Positions 1 through 8,458 of a DNA stretch of 64,000 nt are shown piece by piece (position 1 is the stretch's first letter; each line of letters starts with the position of its first letter). Made by a program: the position numbers and the translations under genes. This DNA is from DATFQE01 sp963739085. GTDB taxonomy: Bacteria; Actinomycetota; Thermoleophilia; Gaiellales; Gaiellaceae. The DNA lies in contig CAVTZA010000012.1 in NCBI GenBank assembly GCA_963739085.1, forward strand, positions 1 to 64,000, in the 5' to 3' direction. The notes below the pieces were generated by a model. It worked only from the letters and a program-made list of their open reading frames with translations, had not been told where the DNA came from and did no database searches.

Positions 1-16
1 CGCCTTAGCCATTCCT

Positions 17-43
17 GGGGAGGGCGGCTCGTCCGCCCTCCCC
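17..43 (-). terminator. GC-rich hairpin terminator
   Basis: A perfect 11-bp inverted repeat (arms 17-27 and 33-43, 5-base loop) lies directly beyond the stop codon of the leftward gene that ends at 45. There is no clear U-tract after it on the minus strand. The arm sequence GGGGAGGGCGG recurs almost unchanged in the hairpin at 5666-5696. Confidence 0.7.
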
Positions 44-44
44 T

Positions 45-992
45 CTACTCGGCCGCGATCGCGACGACCGCGGGCAGACCGGGCGCCTCGAGCGGGCGCC
101 AGCTGTCGCCGCCGTCCTCGCTCTCGAACAGGCGCCCGTCGCGCAGCCCGGCGACGAGCCGCGAGTCGGTGGCCGCCAGCGCGTAGGGCATCGTCTCGAG
201 CGGTCGCTCGAGCCCGAGGTCGAGCTCCTCCCACGGGCCGCCGTCGTTCCAGCGGTAGAGGGCCGCGCGCGCCGGCCGGTCGCTGCCGTGCGCCTCGAAC
301 GGGCCCGGCGACGCCGATACCCACCAGCGGTCGGGATCGCCCGGGTCGACCGCGAGCGCCCACGTGTAGTGGCGGTCGCGGCCTGCGTCGGCGGGCTCCC
401 AATTGTCGCCGCCGTCCTTGCTCCAGGCGGTGCCGCCGCCGGCCGACTCGTACGCCCGACCGGGCTCGGTGGGATGCCAGGCGAGCGAATGGACGTCGCG
501 CTGCGCGCCCGGGCGGTGATCGGCCCAGGTCTCGCCGCCGTCGGTCGTCCGCATCAGGCCCCCGAGCTCGATCCCGGCGAGGATCAGGCCGCCGTCGTGC
601 GGGCTCGGCGCGATCCAGCGGACGTGCGAGGTCCAGGGCCGCGGCGGAAAGCTCCAAGTCGGCGCGGACGGCAGCTCTCGCAACGTCGCCAGCTCCTGCC
701 ATGCCCCGCCGTCGCGGCGCACGTAGAGCGCGCTCGGCTCGCAGCCGGCGTAGACCGCGCCGTCGGCCGGGCTGAAGGCGACGGAGAAGACGTCGGTCGC
801 GGGGAGCTCGGCGTCGCTCCAGGTGACCCCGCCGTCGTCGCTCTCCCAGAGGCCCGAGCCCCGGGAGCCGGCGAGGATGCGCCTGCCGTCGACCGCGACG
901 CACTGGACGCCGGGCCGCGCGAGCAGGACGTCGACCTCGCCCCCGGCGACGCGCATCAGGCCGGAGCCGGTTGTGACCAGCAGCCCGCTCAT
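45..992 (-). CDS. Asp-box (BNR) repeat beta-propeller protein
   Basis: The 315-residue protein carries repeated Asp-box motifs of the form S-x-D-x-G-x-x-W (for example SDDGGVTW-like and SEDGGDSW-like sequences) spread from about residue 50 to 297. This is the pattern of sialidase/Ycf48-like propellers that form blades around Asp-box turns. No signal peptide is visible, so a cytoplasmic location is likely. No catalytic residues identify an enzyme, so the substrate is unknown. A TACACT -10-like box (plus coordinates 1000-1005) ends 7 bp before the ATG, suggesting a leaderless mRNA. The gene is divergent from the Ada-AlkA gene. Confidence 0.8.
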   Translation of the reverse strand: MSGLLVTTGSGLMRVAGGEVDVLLARPGVQCVAVDGRRILAGSRGSGLWESDDGGVTWSDAELPATDVFSVAFSPADGAVYAGCEPSALYVRRDGGAWQELATLRELPSAPTWSFPPRPWTSHVRWIAPSPHDGGLILAGIELGGLMRTTDGGETWADHRPGAQRDVHSLAWHPTEPGRAYESAGGGTAWSKDGGDNWEPADAGRDRHYTWALAVDPGDPDRWWVSASPGPFEAHGSDRPARAALYRWNDGGPWEELDLGLERPLETMPYALAATDSRLVAGLRDGRLFESEDGGDSWRPLEAPGLPAVVAIAAE

Positions 993-1057
993 CGCTTCGA
1001 GTGTACGTGTCCGAATCCGGCCAGTTTCCGGCCCGGCGAGGCGCTATACCTCCTCGC

Positions 1058-2449
1058 GTGCATTCCTTTTCGGCGGTCGTCACCACCGGTATCTACTGCC
1101 GGCCCGGATGCGGCGCGCGGCCTCGGAGCGAGAACGTGCGGCGGTTTCCCCTTGCCGCCGCCGCCGAGGCCGCCGGCTACCGGGCCTGCCTGCAGTGCCG
1201 GCCCTATCGCTGGCCCGAGTGCGTGACCTGGAGCGGGCCCGAGCTCGTCTGCCGCGCCGTGCGGATGATCCTCGACGGCGCTCTCGACAACTCGACCGAG
1301 GAAGAGCTCGGCCGGCGGCTCGGCGTGTCGCCGCGCCACCTGCGCCGCCTGTTCACGACGGAGCTCGGCGTGACCCCCGACGGCGTTGCCCGGTCGGCGC
1401 GAGCCCACTTCGCCCGCCGGCTGCTCGACGACACCGATCTCTCCATGCTCGAGATCGCGCTCGCCACCGGCTTTGGGAGCGTGCGCCAGTTCAACCGCGC
1501 GTGTCAGGAGATCTTCCGCGACGCACCGCTCCGGCTCCGGGCGCGCCGACGGAAGGCGGACCGTCTTGTCGCGGACGGCGGCCTCGCGCTGCGGCTGGCC
1601 TTCCGCGGCCCGTTGGACTGGCACGGACTCGTCTCGTTCCTGGCGGCACGGTCGATCCCCGGAGTCGAGCACGTCTCGGGCGGGACCTACCGCCGCACGA
1701 TCCTCGTCGCGGGCGACCCCGGCGTCCTCGAGCTCTCACCCGGCGGAGACGACCATCTCGTGCTCGTCATCCACCTGCCGCACTGGGAAGGGCTCGTCCA
1801 CCTCGTCGCCCGCGCTCGCCGCATCGCGAACCTCGATCTCGAACTCGACGAGCCCGCGGCGCAGCTCTCCGCCGACCCGGTGATCGGGCCGCTGCTCCGC
1901 GCGCGTCCCGGTCTGCGCCCGCCGGGCACGTGGGATCCGTTCGAGGCGGGAGTCCGTGTGATCCTCGGCCAGCAGATCACGATCACGGCGGCGAGCACGA
2001 TCGCGGGCCGGCTCGTCGAGCGGCTCGGCACGCCGGTCGAGGGACTGCGCGCGCTTGGCCTCACGCACACCTTCCCCCCGGCGGCCACGCTTGCCGACGC
2101 CGACCTCGACGCCCTCGGGATGCCGGGCGCCCGCCAACGGACGATCCGCGCCTTCGCGCGGGCCGTCGCCGAGGACGCGGTCCGGCTCGACGGCAGCGTC
2201 GGCCTCGACGAGCTGGTCGGCTCCCTGACCGCGATCGAGGGGCTCGGCCCCTGGACCGCAAACACGCTCGCTCTCCGGCTCGGAGAACCGGACGCCTTCC
2301 CTGCGTCCGACCTCGGCCTTCGACGCGCCCTCGAATCGCCGACGGTCGCCCACCGCTGGCGACCGTGGCGCGCACTCGCCGCCATGCACCTTTGGACAGC
2401 CGCTGACTCGACGAACCTCGCGACCGCGCCGTTCCCACGGGTCGCTTAG
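1058..2449 (+). CDS. alkA: Ada N-terminal/AraC HTH/AlkA 3-methyladenine DNA glycosylase fusion
   Basis: This protein couples sensing of methyl phosphotriesters with excision of alkylated bases. From the GTG at 1058 it is 463 residues. The Ada zinc domain has four cysteines (C14, C18, C44, C47, with GIYCRPGC and CLQC), followed by an AraC-type helix-turn-helix (about 60-165) and an AlkA domain (about 185-463) with a helix-hairpin-helix (GLGPWTAN) and a catalytic aspartate near D418 in ASDLGLRRAL. I chose GTG 1058 over the ATG at 1001 because TATACC lies 7 bp upstream and the Ada domain starts right there; 1001 would sit only 8 bp from the divergent start. No separate methyltransferase domain follows, as is usual for this fusion. 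Confidence 0.88.
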   Translation: MHSFSAVVTTGIYCRPGCGARPRSENVRRFPLAAAAEAAGYRACLQCRPYRWPECVTWSGPELVCRAVRMILDGALDNSTEEELGRRLGVSPRHLRRLFTTELGVTPDGVARSARAHFARRLLDDTDLSMLEIALATGFGSVRQFNRACQEIFRDAPLRLRARRRKADRLVADGGLALRLAFRGPLDWHGLVSFLAARSIPGVEHVSGGTYRRTILVAGDPGVLELSPGGDDHLVLVIHLPHWEGLVHLVARARRIANLDLELDEPAAQLSADPVIGPLLRARPGLRPPGTWDPFEAGVRVILGQQITITAASTIAGRLVERLGTPVEGLRALGLTHTFPPAATLADADLDALGMPGARQRTIRAFARAVAEDAVRLDGSVGLDELVGSLTAIEGLGPWTANTLALRLGEPDAFPASDLGLRRALESPTVAHRWRPWRALAAMHLWTAADSTNLATAPFPRVA

Positions 2450-2474
2450 AGCGCCTCCGGGAGCCACAACTGGG

Positions 2475-2864
2475 TTAGGAGGCGAGTGGTTTTCCGATCA
2501 GCCAGTGATGACCGTCAGGATCAGCGACCCGTCCTTGTCGAAGGCCGTAGGGCTGATCGGCGACGGGAAAGATCTCGCTCGCTCCTGCACTAACCGCCTG
2601 AGCAGCGGTGGCGTCGGGGTCATCCACGATGAGGCTGATGCGAACCGTCGTCCCATCGAGCGACTTCGGGCTCAGGTTGAACGCCTCTGGGTTCTCGTCC
2701 ACGACGAAGAATCGCAGCCCGTCGATCGCCATCTCCGCGACCACATGCCCCGTCGGCGCTGTGAAGCGCGCTTGTTCGACGGCATCGAACGCGTCGCGGT
2801 AGAACCCGATCGCCGCAACCGCATTCTCGACAGTCAGCATCGGGGTTAGCGAGGACGCGGTCAT
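2475..2864 (-). CDS. VOC (glyoxalase/bleomycin-resistance-like) protein
   Basis: This is a 129-residue single VOC domain with paired beta-alpha-beta-beta-beta modules. It begins with TPMLTVENAVAAIGFYRDAF and ends with VADPDGHHWLIG, both typical of the PhnB/glyoxalase-like group. Substrate cannot be assigned. A TAGCCT box ends 7 bp before the ATG, so the transcript is probably leaderless. It converges with the Ada-AlkA gene. It is one of four VOC genes in the window (also at 9583, 41371 and 56829). Confidence 0.82.
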   Translation of the reverse strand: MTASSLTPMLTVENAVAAIGFYRDAFDAVEQARFTAPTGHVVAEMAIDGLRFFVVDENPEAFNLSPKSLDGTTVRISLIVDDPDATAAQAVSAGASEIFPVADQPYGLRQGRVADPDGHHWLIGKPLAS

Positions 2865-2890
2865 CGCGCCGAGGCTAACACCGTGTCAGC

Positions 2891-3331
2891 TCACTCGGCA
2901 CACGTGATCCCGTGCCGGCGCATGACCTCGCCCAGCGCGGCGAAGTCGGGCGGGCCGCCGGCAGCGGCGTCGAGGACGGCCGCAACCTCGCGGAAGTAGT
3001 CGGGACCGAGGATGCCGGGCGTGACGATCGCCAGCGTCTTGGCGTCGACGTCGTGCGGGTTGTCGAACTTGTGGACGGCGCCTCGCGGAATGACGAGCGC
3101 CTCACCAGGGCCGACGTCGGTCGGCACGCCCTCGACCGTCCAGGTCAGGACACCCTCCAGCCCGTAGATCGTCTCCTCGTAGCCGTCGTGGCTGTGCCCG
3201 GCTGCGACGGCCGCGCCCGCCGGGACGTCGAACTCGAAGACGGCGACCGAGCCGCCCGACTCCTCGCCCTCGACCAGGAACCTGATCGCCATCTGCCCGA
3301 CCCTGATCTCTTTCTGCATCGCCGTTGCCAT
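2891..3331 (-). CDS. Small cupin-domain protein
   Basis: The 146-residue protein is a single cupin barrel with the metal-ligand pattern GHSHDGYEE...G (motif 1) and a second histidine in GAVHKF (motif 2). Such proteins bind a metal and may be enzymes or ligand sensors; the substrate is unknown. The ATG at 3331 is preferred over an upstream ATG at 3352 because an AGGAGG ribosome site sits 8 bases before it. It is divergent from a MarR regulator, and a large inverted repeat at 3358-3409 lies between them, so it is probably the target of that regulator. Confidence 0.82.
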   Translation of the reverse strand: MATAMQKEIRVGQMAIRFLVEGEESGGSVAVFEFDVPAGAAVAAGHSHDGYEETIYGLEGVLTWTVEGVPTDVGPGEALVIPRGAVHKFDNPHDVDAKTLAIVTPGILGPDYFREVAAVLDAAAGGPPDFAALGEVMRRHGITCAE

Positions 3332-3357
3332 TGTCGCTTCCTCCTCTTCCATGGGTG

Positions 3358-3409
3358 GTAAAGTGACTTGACCATATATGAGTCCGCGCAGTAAGTCAAG
3401 TCGCTTTAC
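3358..3409. promoter_or_regulatory. Probable MarR operator between cupin and marR genes
   Basis: Two 15-bp arms (3358-3372 GTAAAGTGACTTGAC and 3395-3409) form an inverted repeat with one mismatch. Each arm also contains an internal near-palindrome AAGTNACTT, so the site could hold two MarR dimers. The marR start codon at 3378 lies between the arms and the second arm is inside its coding region, which would allow autorepression as well as control of the divergent cupin gene. Confidence 0.75.
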
Positions 3410-3845
3410 TAACCAGGAGGAGCCGTTCGGCCCGCCGCTCATCGGCGCGCTTCTCCGCGTGCCCTGGGAGGCAGTACAGAGGCACATGCTCGAGCGGCTC
3501 CACGACCGCGGCTTCGACGATCTCGACGCGGCGCACCTCAACGTCTTCCAGTACCCCGGGACCCAGGGCGCGCGGCCGACGGAGCTGGCGAGCCGGTTGC
3601 GGGTGAGCAAACAGGCCCTCAACTACCTGCTTCGCGAGCTCGAGCGACTCGGCTACCTCGAGCGCCGCCCCGACCCCGACGACCTTCGCTCCAAGCGGGT
3701 CGCCCTCACCCCACGCGGAACCTCGGCCATCGAGGTCATCCGCGAGGCGGTCGGAGAGGTCGAGACGGCGTGGGAGCAGCGGCTCGGTGCGAAGCGCTTC
3801 GCCGAGCTCCGCAACCTCCTGCTCGAGCTCAATCAGCCGGCGTAG
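3378..3845 (+). CDS. MarR-family transcriptional regulator
   Basis: The 155-residue protein has a winged helix-turn-helix at about residues 55-110, with RPTELASRLRVSKQALNYL as the recognition region and the wing RRPDPDDLRSKRVALT. ATG 3378 is the only in-frame start before the conserved N-terminal segment; no ribosome-binding site precedes it, and an AGGAGG inside codons 13-15 has no start codon downstream. It is divergent from the cupin gene and its start lies within the likely operator, so it probably represses itself and the cupin gene. The effector is unknown. Confidence 0.85.
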   Translation: MSPRSKSSRFTNQEEPFGPPLIGALLRVPWEAVQRHMLERLHDRGFDDLDAAHLNVFQYPGTQGARPTELASRLRVSKQALNYLLRELERLGYLERRPDPDDLRSKRVALTPRGTSAIEVIREAVGEVETAWEQRLGAKRFAELRNLLLELNQPA

Positions 3846-3891
3846 GCGCGCGGCCGGCCGGTCGATCTGTCCCGCTGAGCTCGCGCATGGG

Positions 3892-4272
3892 TCAGGCGCT
3901 GACGTCGGCGGACGTCGCCGATGCCCCATCCGGCAAGGGCCAGACGCAGGCGTGGACGCAGACCCAGCCGCCGTCCCTGCGTTCGTAGGTGTCCACGTAC
4001 CGGCCGTACCTGCCCGGTTGCCTCGAGGTCCGACCCGAGACGACGGCGCTGTTGCCGTCCGTGTGCACGACAACCTGGTCGAGCGCGAGCGCCGGAGCCG
4101 GGTTCTTGCGGAGATTCTCGACGTAACGCTCGTGCGTCCACACCTCGCCGGTGGCGCCGTCGAGGTAGCTGAACGACGACGAGAGAATCGGCTCGAGCAG
4201 CTCCCACGAGCCCTGACGGCATGCTTCGATGAACTGCTCGTTCAGCTCGGTCAGGACCTTCGTGTCGTCCAT
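3892..4272 (-). CDS. NTF2-like (DUF4440/SnoaL-type) protein
   Basis: The product is about 126 residues, with an N-terminal helix pair (VLTELNEQFIEACRQGSWELLEPIL) followed by the curved sheet typical of the NTF2-like superfamily (YLDGATGEVWTHERYVENL, and YERRDGGWVCVH at the end). Members include small polar-substrate isomerases and many proteins of unknown role. I use ATG 4272; a GTG three codons earlier lies only 3 bp from a TATCCT -10-like box and would be too close. It converges with marR. Confidence 0.75.
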   Translation of the reverse strand: MDDTKVLTELNEQFIEACRQGSWELLEPILSSSFSYLDGATGEVWTHERYVENLRKNPAPALALDQVVVHTDGNSAVVSGRTSRQPGRYGRYVDTYERRDGGWVCVHACVWPLPDGASATSADVSA

Positions 4273-4448
4273 GGCTTGCACGTGAGGATACGCGTGGGCG
4301 ACTCGCCAGACCGGCCAGATCCGGACGACCCCCCGTCGGTCATGCAGCCGGTCGGATTCTGTCCGGAAACGGCCAGCAATCCTCCGCGCCGGGCGGCACG
4401 TTGATCGCCGATGCAGCGACGACCGTGCCCGACCAGAGGAGGTCGAAG

Positions 4449-5630
4449 ATGAAAGGTCTGATTGCGCTCTCGGTACTCTCGGCTGCCCTGCTCGCGGGGG
4501 CCGGCTACGGCAACGCGCAGCGGGACAGTGAGCCCCTCCGCTACGACGTCGCCGGGCTAACCTCGCTCGGCGGAACGTCGAGCGCCGGCTTCAGCATCAA
4601 CAACCGCGGATGGGTGGCCGGCCGCTCGAACCTGGAGGGCAACCGCGTCCGGCACGCAACGCTGTGGCGGAACGGCGAGCTCACCGATCTCGGCACGCTC
4701 GGGAGCCCGGAGCGAAACAGCGTCGTGCGCTGGCCGGTCAAGAACGTCCGCGGGCTCATCACCGGGATCTCGCAGACGGACGAGCCGGACCCGCTGAAGG
4801 AGAACTGGAGCTGCTCGGCGTTCTTCCCCGCCGCCACGCGCACCGGCTTCCGCTGCCTCGGCTTCAAATGGGAGCACGGCGAGATGACGCCGCTGCCCAC
4901 GCTCGGCGGCACGCACGGCTTCGCCGCAGGCTCCAACAACCGCGGCCAGATCGTCGGCTGGGCCGAGAACACGGTGCACGACTCGAAGTGCGAGCCGCCG
5001 CAGGTCCTGCAGTTCCATCCGGTCGTGTGGGGGCCGGGAGACCGAATGCGGCAGCTCCCGTTGCTTCCCGGCGACTCGTCCGGAGCGGCGACCGCGCTCA
5101 ACAACCGCGGTCAGATCGTCGGCATCTCCGGCATCTGCGACCAGGCGGTCGGCCGGTTCACCGCCAGGCACGCCGTGCTCTGGGACGACGGCAAGGTGAT
5201 CGACATCGGCAACCTCGGCGGAATCGCCTGGCACACGCCGAACGCCATCAACCAGTACGGCGATGTCGCCGGCTTCGGCAACTTCTCGGAGGCCGACGGC
5301 GGCAACCTCCGCCCGCACGCGTTCCTCTGGACGAAGGCAGGCGGCATCGAGGACCTCCGCACGCTCCCTGCTCCGCTCGACGACAACAGCGACGCGTGGG
5401 GGATCAACAAGGAGCGGCAGGTCGTGGGCAGCTCCTGCGACGTCGACGGCAACTGCCACGCGTACCTGTGGCAGGACGGCGAGATGAGCGACCTCAACGA
5501 CCTCGTCGACTCCGACCTCGTCCTGATCGCCGCCTACGACATCGACGACGGCGGCACGATCACCGGCCAGGCGTTCGACGAAGCGGCAGGCGCGTTCGTC
5601 GCCTTCGTGGCGACGCCAAGTCGCGGATAG
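4449..5630 (+). CDS. Secreted HAF-repeat protein
   Basis: The 393-residue protein has a signal peptide (MKGLIALSVLSAALLAGAGYGNA) and repeated blades of the extracellular HAF family: LGTLG or LGGT followed by an INNRG or LNNRG turn, then a QIVG strand. At least five such units are visible. The structure is expected to be propeller-like; function is unknown. ATG 4449 is chosen because AGAGGAGG precedes it by 6 bases and the signal peptide starts there. A hairpin terminator follows at 5666. Confidence 0.8.
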   Translation: MKGLIALSVLSAALLAGAGYGNAQRDSEPLRYDVAGLTSLGGTSSAGFSINNRGWVAGRSNLEGNRVRHATLWRNGELTDLGTLGSPERNSVVRWPVKNVRGLITGISQTDEPDPLKENWSCSAFFPAATRTGFRCLGFKWEHGEMTPLPTLGGTHGFAAGSNNRGQIVGWAENTVHDSKCEPPQVLQFHPVVWGPGDRMRQLPLLPGDSSGAATALNNRGQIVGISGICDQAVGRFTARHAVLWDDGKVIDIGNLGGIAWHTPNAINQYGDVAGFGNFSEADGGNLRPHAFLWTKAGGIEDLRTLPAPLDDNSDAWGINKERQVVGSSCDVDGNCHAYLWQDGEMSDLNDLVDSDLVLIAAYDIDDGGTITGQAFDEAAGAFVAFVATPSRG

Positions 5631-5665
5631 GTGATTCAGCGCGGGCTGTCGCTCTCGGAAGAGCC

Positions 5666-5696
5666 GTGGGGAGGGCGGCACGGCCGCCCTTCCCAC
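5666..5696 (+). terminator. GC-rich hairpin terminator
   Basis: Two 14-base arms (5666-5679 and 5683-5696) pair with one G-T wobble around a 3-base loop, 35 bp after the HAF gene. The core GGGGAGGGCGG matches the hairpin at 17-43. Confidence 0.7.
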
Positions 5697-5784
5697 GCCT
5701 GGCTGGGTCTGCGATTGGTTCGTACGCCCCGGATGGCCTTTTAGGCGGGTTTCCAGCCCTAGCCTGACGGGCTATGCTCGATTG

Positions 5785-6723
5785 GTGGGCGAGCCGCTGC
5801 GGACGCTCGAGACGGCTGACGGTCGGACGCTCGCGTTCGCGGTCTGGGGTGATCCAGAGGGGTTCCCGATCCTCGCGTTGCATGGCACGCCCGGCTGTCG
5901 TCTTATGCGGTGGCCACGCGAGGAGTTGTACGCCGATCTGGGCGTGTGCTGGGTGACGCACGATCGTTCGGGGTATGGGAGGTCTGATCGGAACCAGGGC
6001 CGTCGCGTGGTCGACGAGGTAGCCGACGTACGCGCGCTTGCAGATGAGCTCGGCTTCGATCGCTTCGGAGTCAGCGGGGGGTCGGGCGGGGGACCGCATG
6101 CACTCGCGTGCGCGGCGCTCCTACCCGATCGTGTCGTACGCGCGACCTGCGATGTCGGTGTGGCGCCGTTCGGCACGCCTGGGCTCGAGCAGGATGCCTG
6201 GCTTGCCGGCATGGATGCGGAGAACGTCAAGGAGTTCGGCTGGGCGCTCGCCGGCGAGGACGTCCTCACTCGCGAGCTGCAAGCGTTGCAGCAGCAGATC
6301 GAGGAACGCGCCCGGGTCGACCCTTCCACCATCCTGCAGGACGTCGACATGAGCGAGTCGGATCGGGCGGAGTTGGCCCGCCCAGAGATCAGGCAGATCC
6401 TTAGCGAGTCGACGTTCGAGTGGGCGGTGAATGGTGTCGGCGGCTGGGTCGACGACGACCTCGCGGTCCTGCAGCCGTGGGGGTTCGACCCTGCGGATAT
6501 CTCCGTGCCGGTGCTCGTCCGCTACGGGATGACCGACGTGCTCGTCCCGCCGGCGCACGGCGAGTGGCTGGCCGCGAATGTCCCTGGCTGCACCGTCAAG
6601 ATCAACGACGCCGCAGGTCATTTGGGCGCAAATCCGGAGCAGGAAATCGCCGAGAACGCCCGTTGGCTGAGCGCCGGCATCGCGCCCGACGGAAGCCGCA
6701 CGCACTCTCCCGCCGCCAACTGA
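5785..6723 (+). CDS. Alpha/beta-hydrolase
   Basis: The 312-residue protein has the HG oxyanion motif (LALHGTPG, about residue 33), the nucleophile elbow G-G-S-G-G with Ser100, an acid in GMTDVLVPP and the catalytic His in NDAAGHLG. This is the serine hydrolase triad of small esterase/peptidase-like members; the substrate is unknown. GTG 5785 is preferred to TTG 5782 because TATGCT ends 6 bp before it, giving a leaderless start. The C-terminal tail after about residue 295 is polar and probably disordered. Confidence 0.85.
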   Translation: MGEPLRTLETADGRTLAFAVWGDPEGFPILALHGTPGCRLMRWPREELYADLGVCWVTHDRSGYGRSDRNQGRRVVDEVADVRALADELGFDRFGVSGGSGGGPHALACAALLPDRVVRATCDVGVAPFGTPGLEQDAWLAGMDAENVKEFGWALAGEDVLTRELQALQQQIEERARVDPSTILQDVDMSESDRAELARPEIRQILSESTFEWAVNGVGGWVDDDLAVLQPWGFDPADISVPVLVRYGMTDVLVPPAHGEWLAANVPGCTVKINDAAGHLGANPEQEIAENARWLSAGIAPDGSRTHSPAAN

Positions 6724-6739
6724 GACCCTCAGCCGCGGC

Positions 6740-7036
6740 TCAGTGGTGCTCGATCAGCCCCGGGAATGTGCCCGAGTCGAACGCGCGGACGAAGTCGCCG
6801 AGGCCGTGCTCGAACTCGATCCCGCGGCCGTACGCGCGCCGGTAGTCGACGACGGTGACGCCGAAGTCCTCGAACGCGAGCTCGAGCACGCAGCCGCCGC
6901 CGTCCCAGGCGGTGCATGCGGGCGGCAGCTCGTAGAGCGGGTCGACGCCATGCGCGACGCGAATGCGGTTCACCCGTCGCAGAACGTCGTCGATCGGAGT
7001 CGCTGGAGCAGCAATCGGCTCAACCCGGACCGCCAT
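6740..7036 (-). CDS. Hypothetical 98-residue protein
   Basis: I do not recognise this family. The protein is short, acidic and has no membrane segment or signal peptide. A cysteine pair (PPACTAWDGGGCVLEL) and an aromatic-rich C-terminal half are its only marks. TACACT ends 6 bp before the ATG, so the start is well supported as leaderless, and codon use matches neighbours. It is divergent from the GNxAV protein at 7171. Confidence 0.55.
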   Translation of the reverse strand: MAVRVEPIAAPATPIDDVLRRVNRIRVAHGVDPLYELPPACTAWDGGGCVLELAFEDFGVTVVDYRRAYGRGIEFEHGLGDFVRAFDSGTFPGLIEHH

Positions 7037-7170
7037 GTCTCGAGTGTACGCCAAGGGCGAAAGCGCCCTCCCCGTTGGCGTGTTTGACGCCACCGGTCTC
7101 CCTCCCTCGCGGGTCTTGACACCGGCTGGACGAAGAACGAAGGTGAGAAGCCCCGACGGCGGAGAATTCT

Positions 7171-8199
7171 GTGGCCGAAGCCGTTCGCGAGCAGCAGTCC
7201 GAGCCCGCAAGGCAACCTGCCGAACCGACCTCGCTCGCGCTGACGCCGCACGCCCTCCTCGGTCTCCAAACCGCCATTGGCAATCGAGCGGTCGCGCGTC
7301 TCGTGCAGCAGCGGGCGCTCCAGCGCGAGATCACGGACGTCGAGGTCAAGAAGCGCTTCGACCTGCCGATCCGCCACTACAGCCAGGAGCAGGTGCGGGC
7401 GCTGTATCTCGGCGCCGGGATGGTCTACTCGGGCGACGCGGTCTGGGACGAGAAGAGCAAGTCGTGGATCGTCGGCCGCTCACAGCTCATCGACCTGTCC
7501 GCGAAGGCCGGCGAGAAGGGCGACACCCTCCCGAGCGAATCCGACCTCGCGCGCTTCGAGAACTCGCTGGACGCGATCCTGAGGTCGGAGCCGCTCCCGG
7601 AGAAGGGGACCGTGTCCGAGGTCGACGACTTCAGCACCGCCCACATCAACGCGACCAAGGCGGTGATCAACTACTACCTGATCGCTGCCTACCGCGCCTC
7701 GCTCGACGCCGAGGGCAAGCCCACGCAGAGCGTTCTGCGCGTGACACAGCTCGCCGCTGGCGCGCTGACCGCGGCCCGGCAGCAAAGCGCCCTTCGCTCG
7801 CAGAGCCTGATCCTGCGCGACGCGCAGCGGTACTTCTACGGGCGCGTGGCGGCTTGGTCGAACGTGCCGATGATGAAGTCGAAGGCGTCGCAGGGCACCG
7901 ACCCGACGCTGACGAAGGACCCGGCGCTCATGTCCGAGGACGAACGTAAGCGGGCAGACGAGTCGCCGTTCCTGACCGACCCGGACACGAGCAACATCGA
8001 AAAGATGAAGGAGCTCCAGGGCGACTACGAGTCCCTCAAGCAGATCGCGAAGTTCTTCGGCGGCGACGTCAACGTAACGAAGTACCCGAGCTCCGCGCCC
8101 GGCGGACGCTGGTGGCTCGACAAGGGCGCGAACGACTCGTACAACGACATGAAGCTCCGCCGCTACCAGGAGAAGGGCCTCCCCTACCTGGCTCGCTGA
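7171..8199 (+). CDS. GNxAV N-terminal motif protein A, unknown body
   Basis: This 342-residue protein starts with a polar, likely disordered leader and then the signature LQTAIGNRAVARLV at residues 32-45. The same signature is at the same depth in the genes at 23883 and 25524. In actinobacteria an LQRxxGNxAVxxLL sequence often precedes the DUF4157 core of proteins linked to extracellular contractile injection systems; that is family knowledge, and no DUF4157 is visible here. The body is mainly helical, with no signal peptide and no recognised catalytic motif, and ends in a Trp/Tyr-rich segment. GTG 7171 follows GGAGAA by 4 bases. Only 22 bp separate it from vapB. Confidence 0.7.
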   Translation: MAEAVREQQSEPARQPAEPTSLALTPHALLGLQTAIGNRAVARLVQQRALQREITDVEVKKRFDLPIRHYSQEQVRALYLGAGMVYSGDAVWDEKSKSWIVGRSQLIDLSAKAGEKGDTLPSESDLARFENSLDAILRSEPLPEKGTVSEVDDFSTAHINATKAVINYYLIAAYRASLDAEGKPTQSVLRVTQLAAGALTAARQQSALRSQSLILRDAQRYFYGRVAAWSNVPMMKSKASQGTDPTLTKDPALMSEDERKRADESPFLTDPDTSNIEKMKELQGDYESLKQIAKFFGGDVNVTKYPSSAPGGRWWLDKGANDSYNDMKLRRYQEKGLPYLAR

Positions 8200-8208
8200 G
8201 GGCGGCTA

Positions 8209-8239
8209 AGATATCTCTCGAATGGCTGAGGAGATATCT
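8209..8239. promoter_or_regulatory. Probable VapBC operator
   Basis: Two copies of the palindrome AGATATCT (8209-8216 and 8232-8239), 23 bp apart, extend to a 9-bp inverted repeat AGATATCTC/GAGATATCT. The pair straddles the vapB start codon at 8222, as expected for an autoregulated toxin-antitoxin operon. Confidence 0.75.
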
Positions 8240-8458
8240 GAAACAGCCAAGACCTCTTTGACCATCAACCACCGCAAGGCGGCCGAAGCCGGCGAGATCC
8301 TGGGCACGAAGACGCTGGTCGACACCGTCGATGCCGCGTTGGACGAAGTCATCCGGCTCGCGGCGCGACGCCGGGTTCTGGAGCGCATCGAGCGAAGCCC
8401 GACGGGGGGAATCGGGCCCACTCCAGAGGAACTGCGAGAGCTTCGACGGCCTAGGTGA
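8222..8458 (+). CDS. vapB: VapB-type antitoxin
   Basis: The 78-residue protein has an N-terminal DNA-binding segment (TKTLVDTVDAALDEVIRLAARR) of the type II antitoxin sort, and a charged C-terminus that would bind the toxin. It ends in a GTGA overlap with the PIN toxin gene, so translation is probably coupled. The operator at 8209-8239 overlaps its start. Confidence 0.8.
   Translation: MAEEISETAKTSLTINHRKAAEAGEILGTKTLVDTVDAALDEVIRLAARRRVLERIERSPTGGIGPTPEELRELRRPR

Noticed and set aside
288..2438. Long plus- and minus-strand open frames over the Asp-box and Ada-AlkA genes
   Set aside because: They are antisense or out-of-frame readings of real genes, Arg/Pro/Ala-rich with no family signal.
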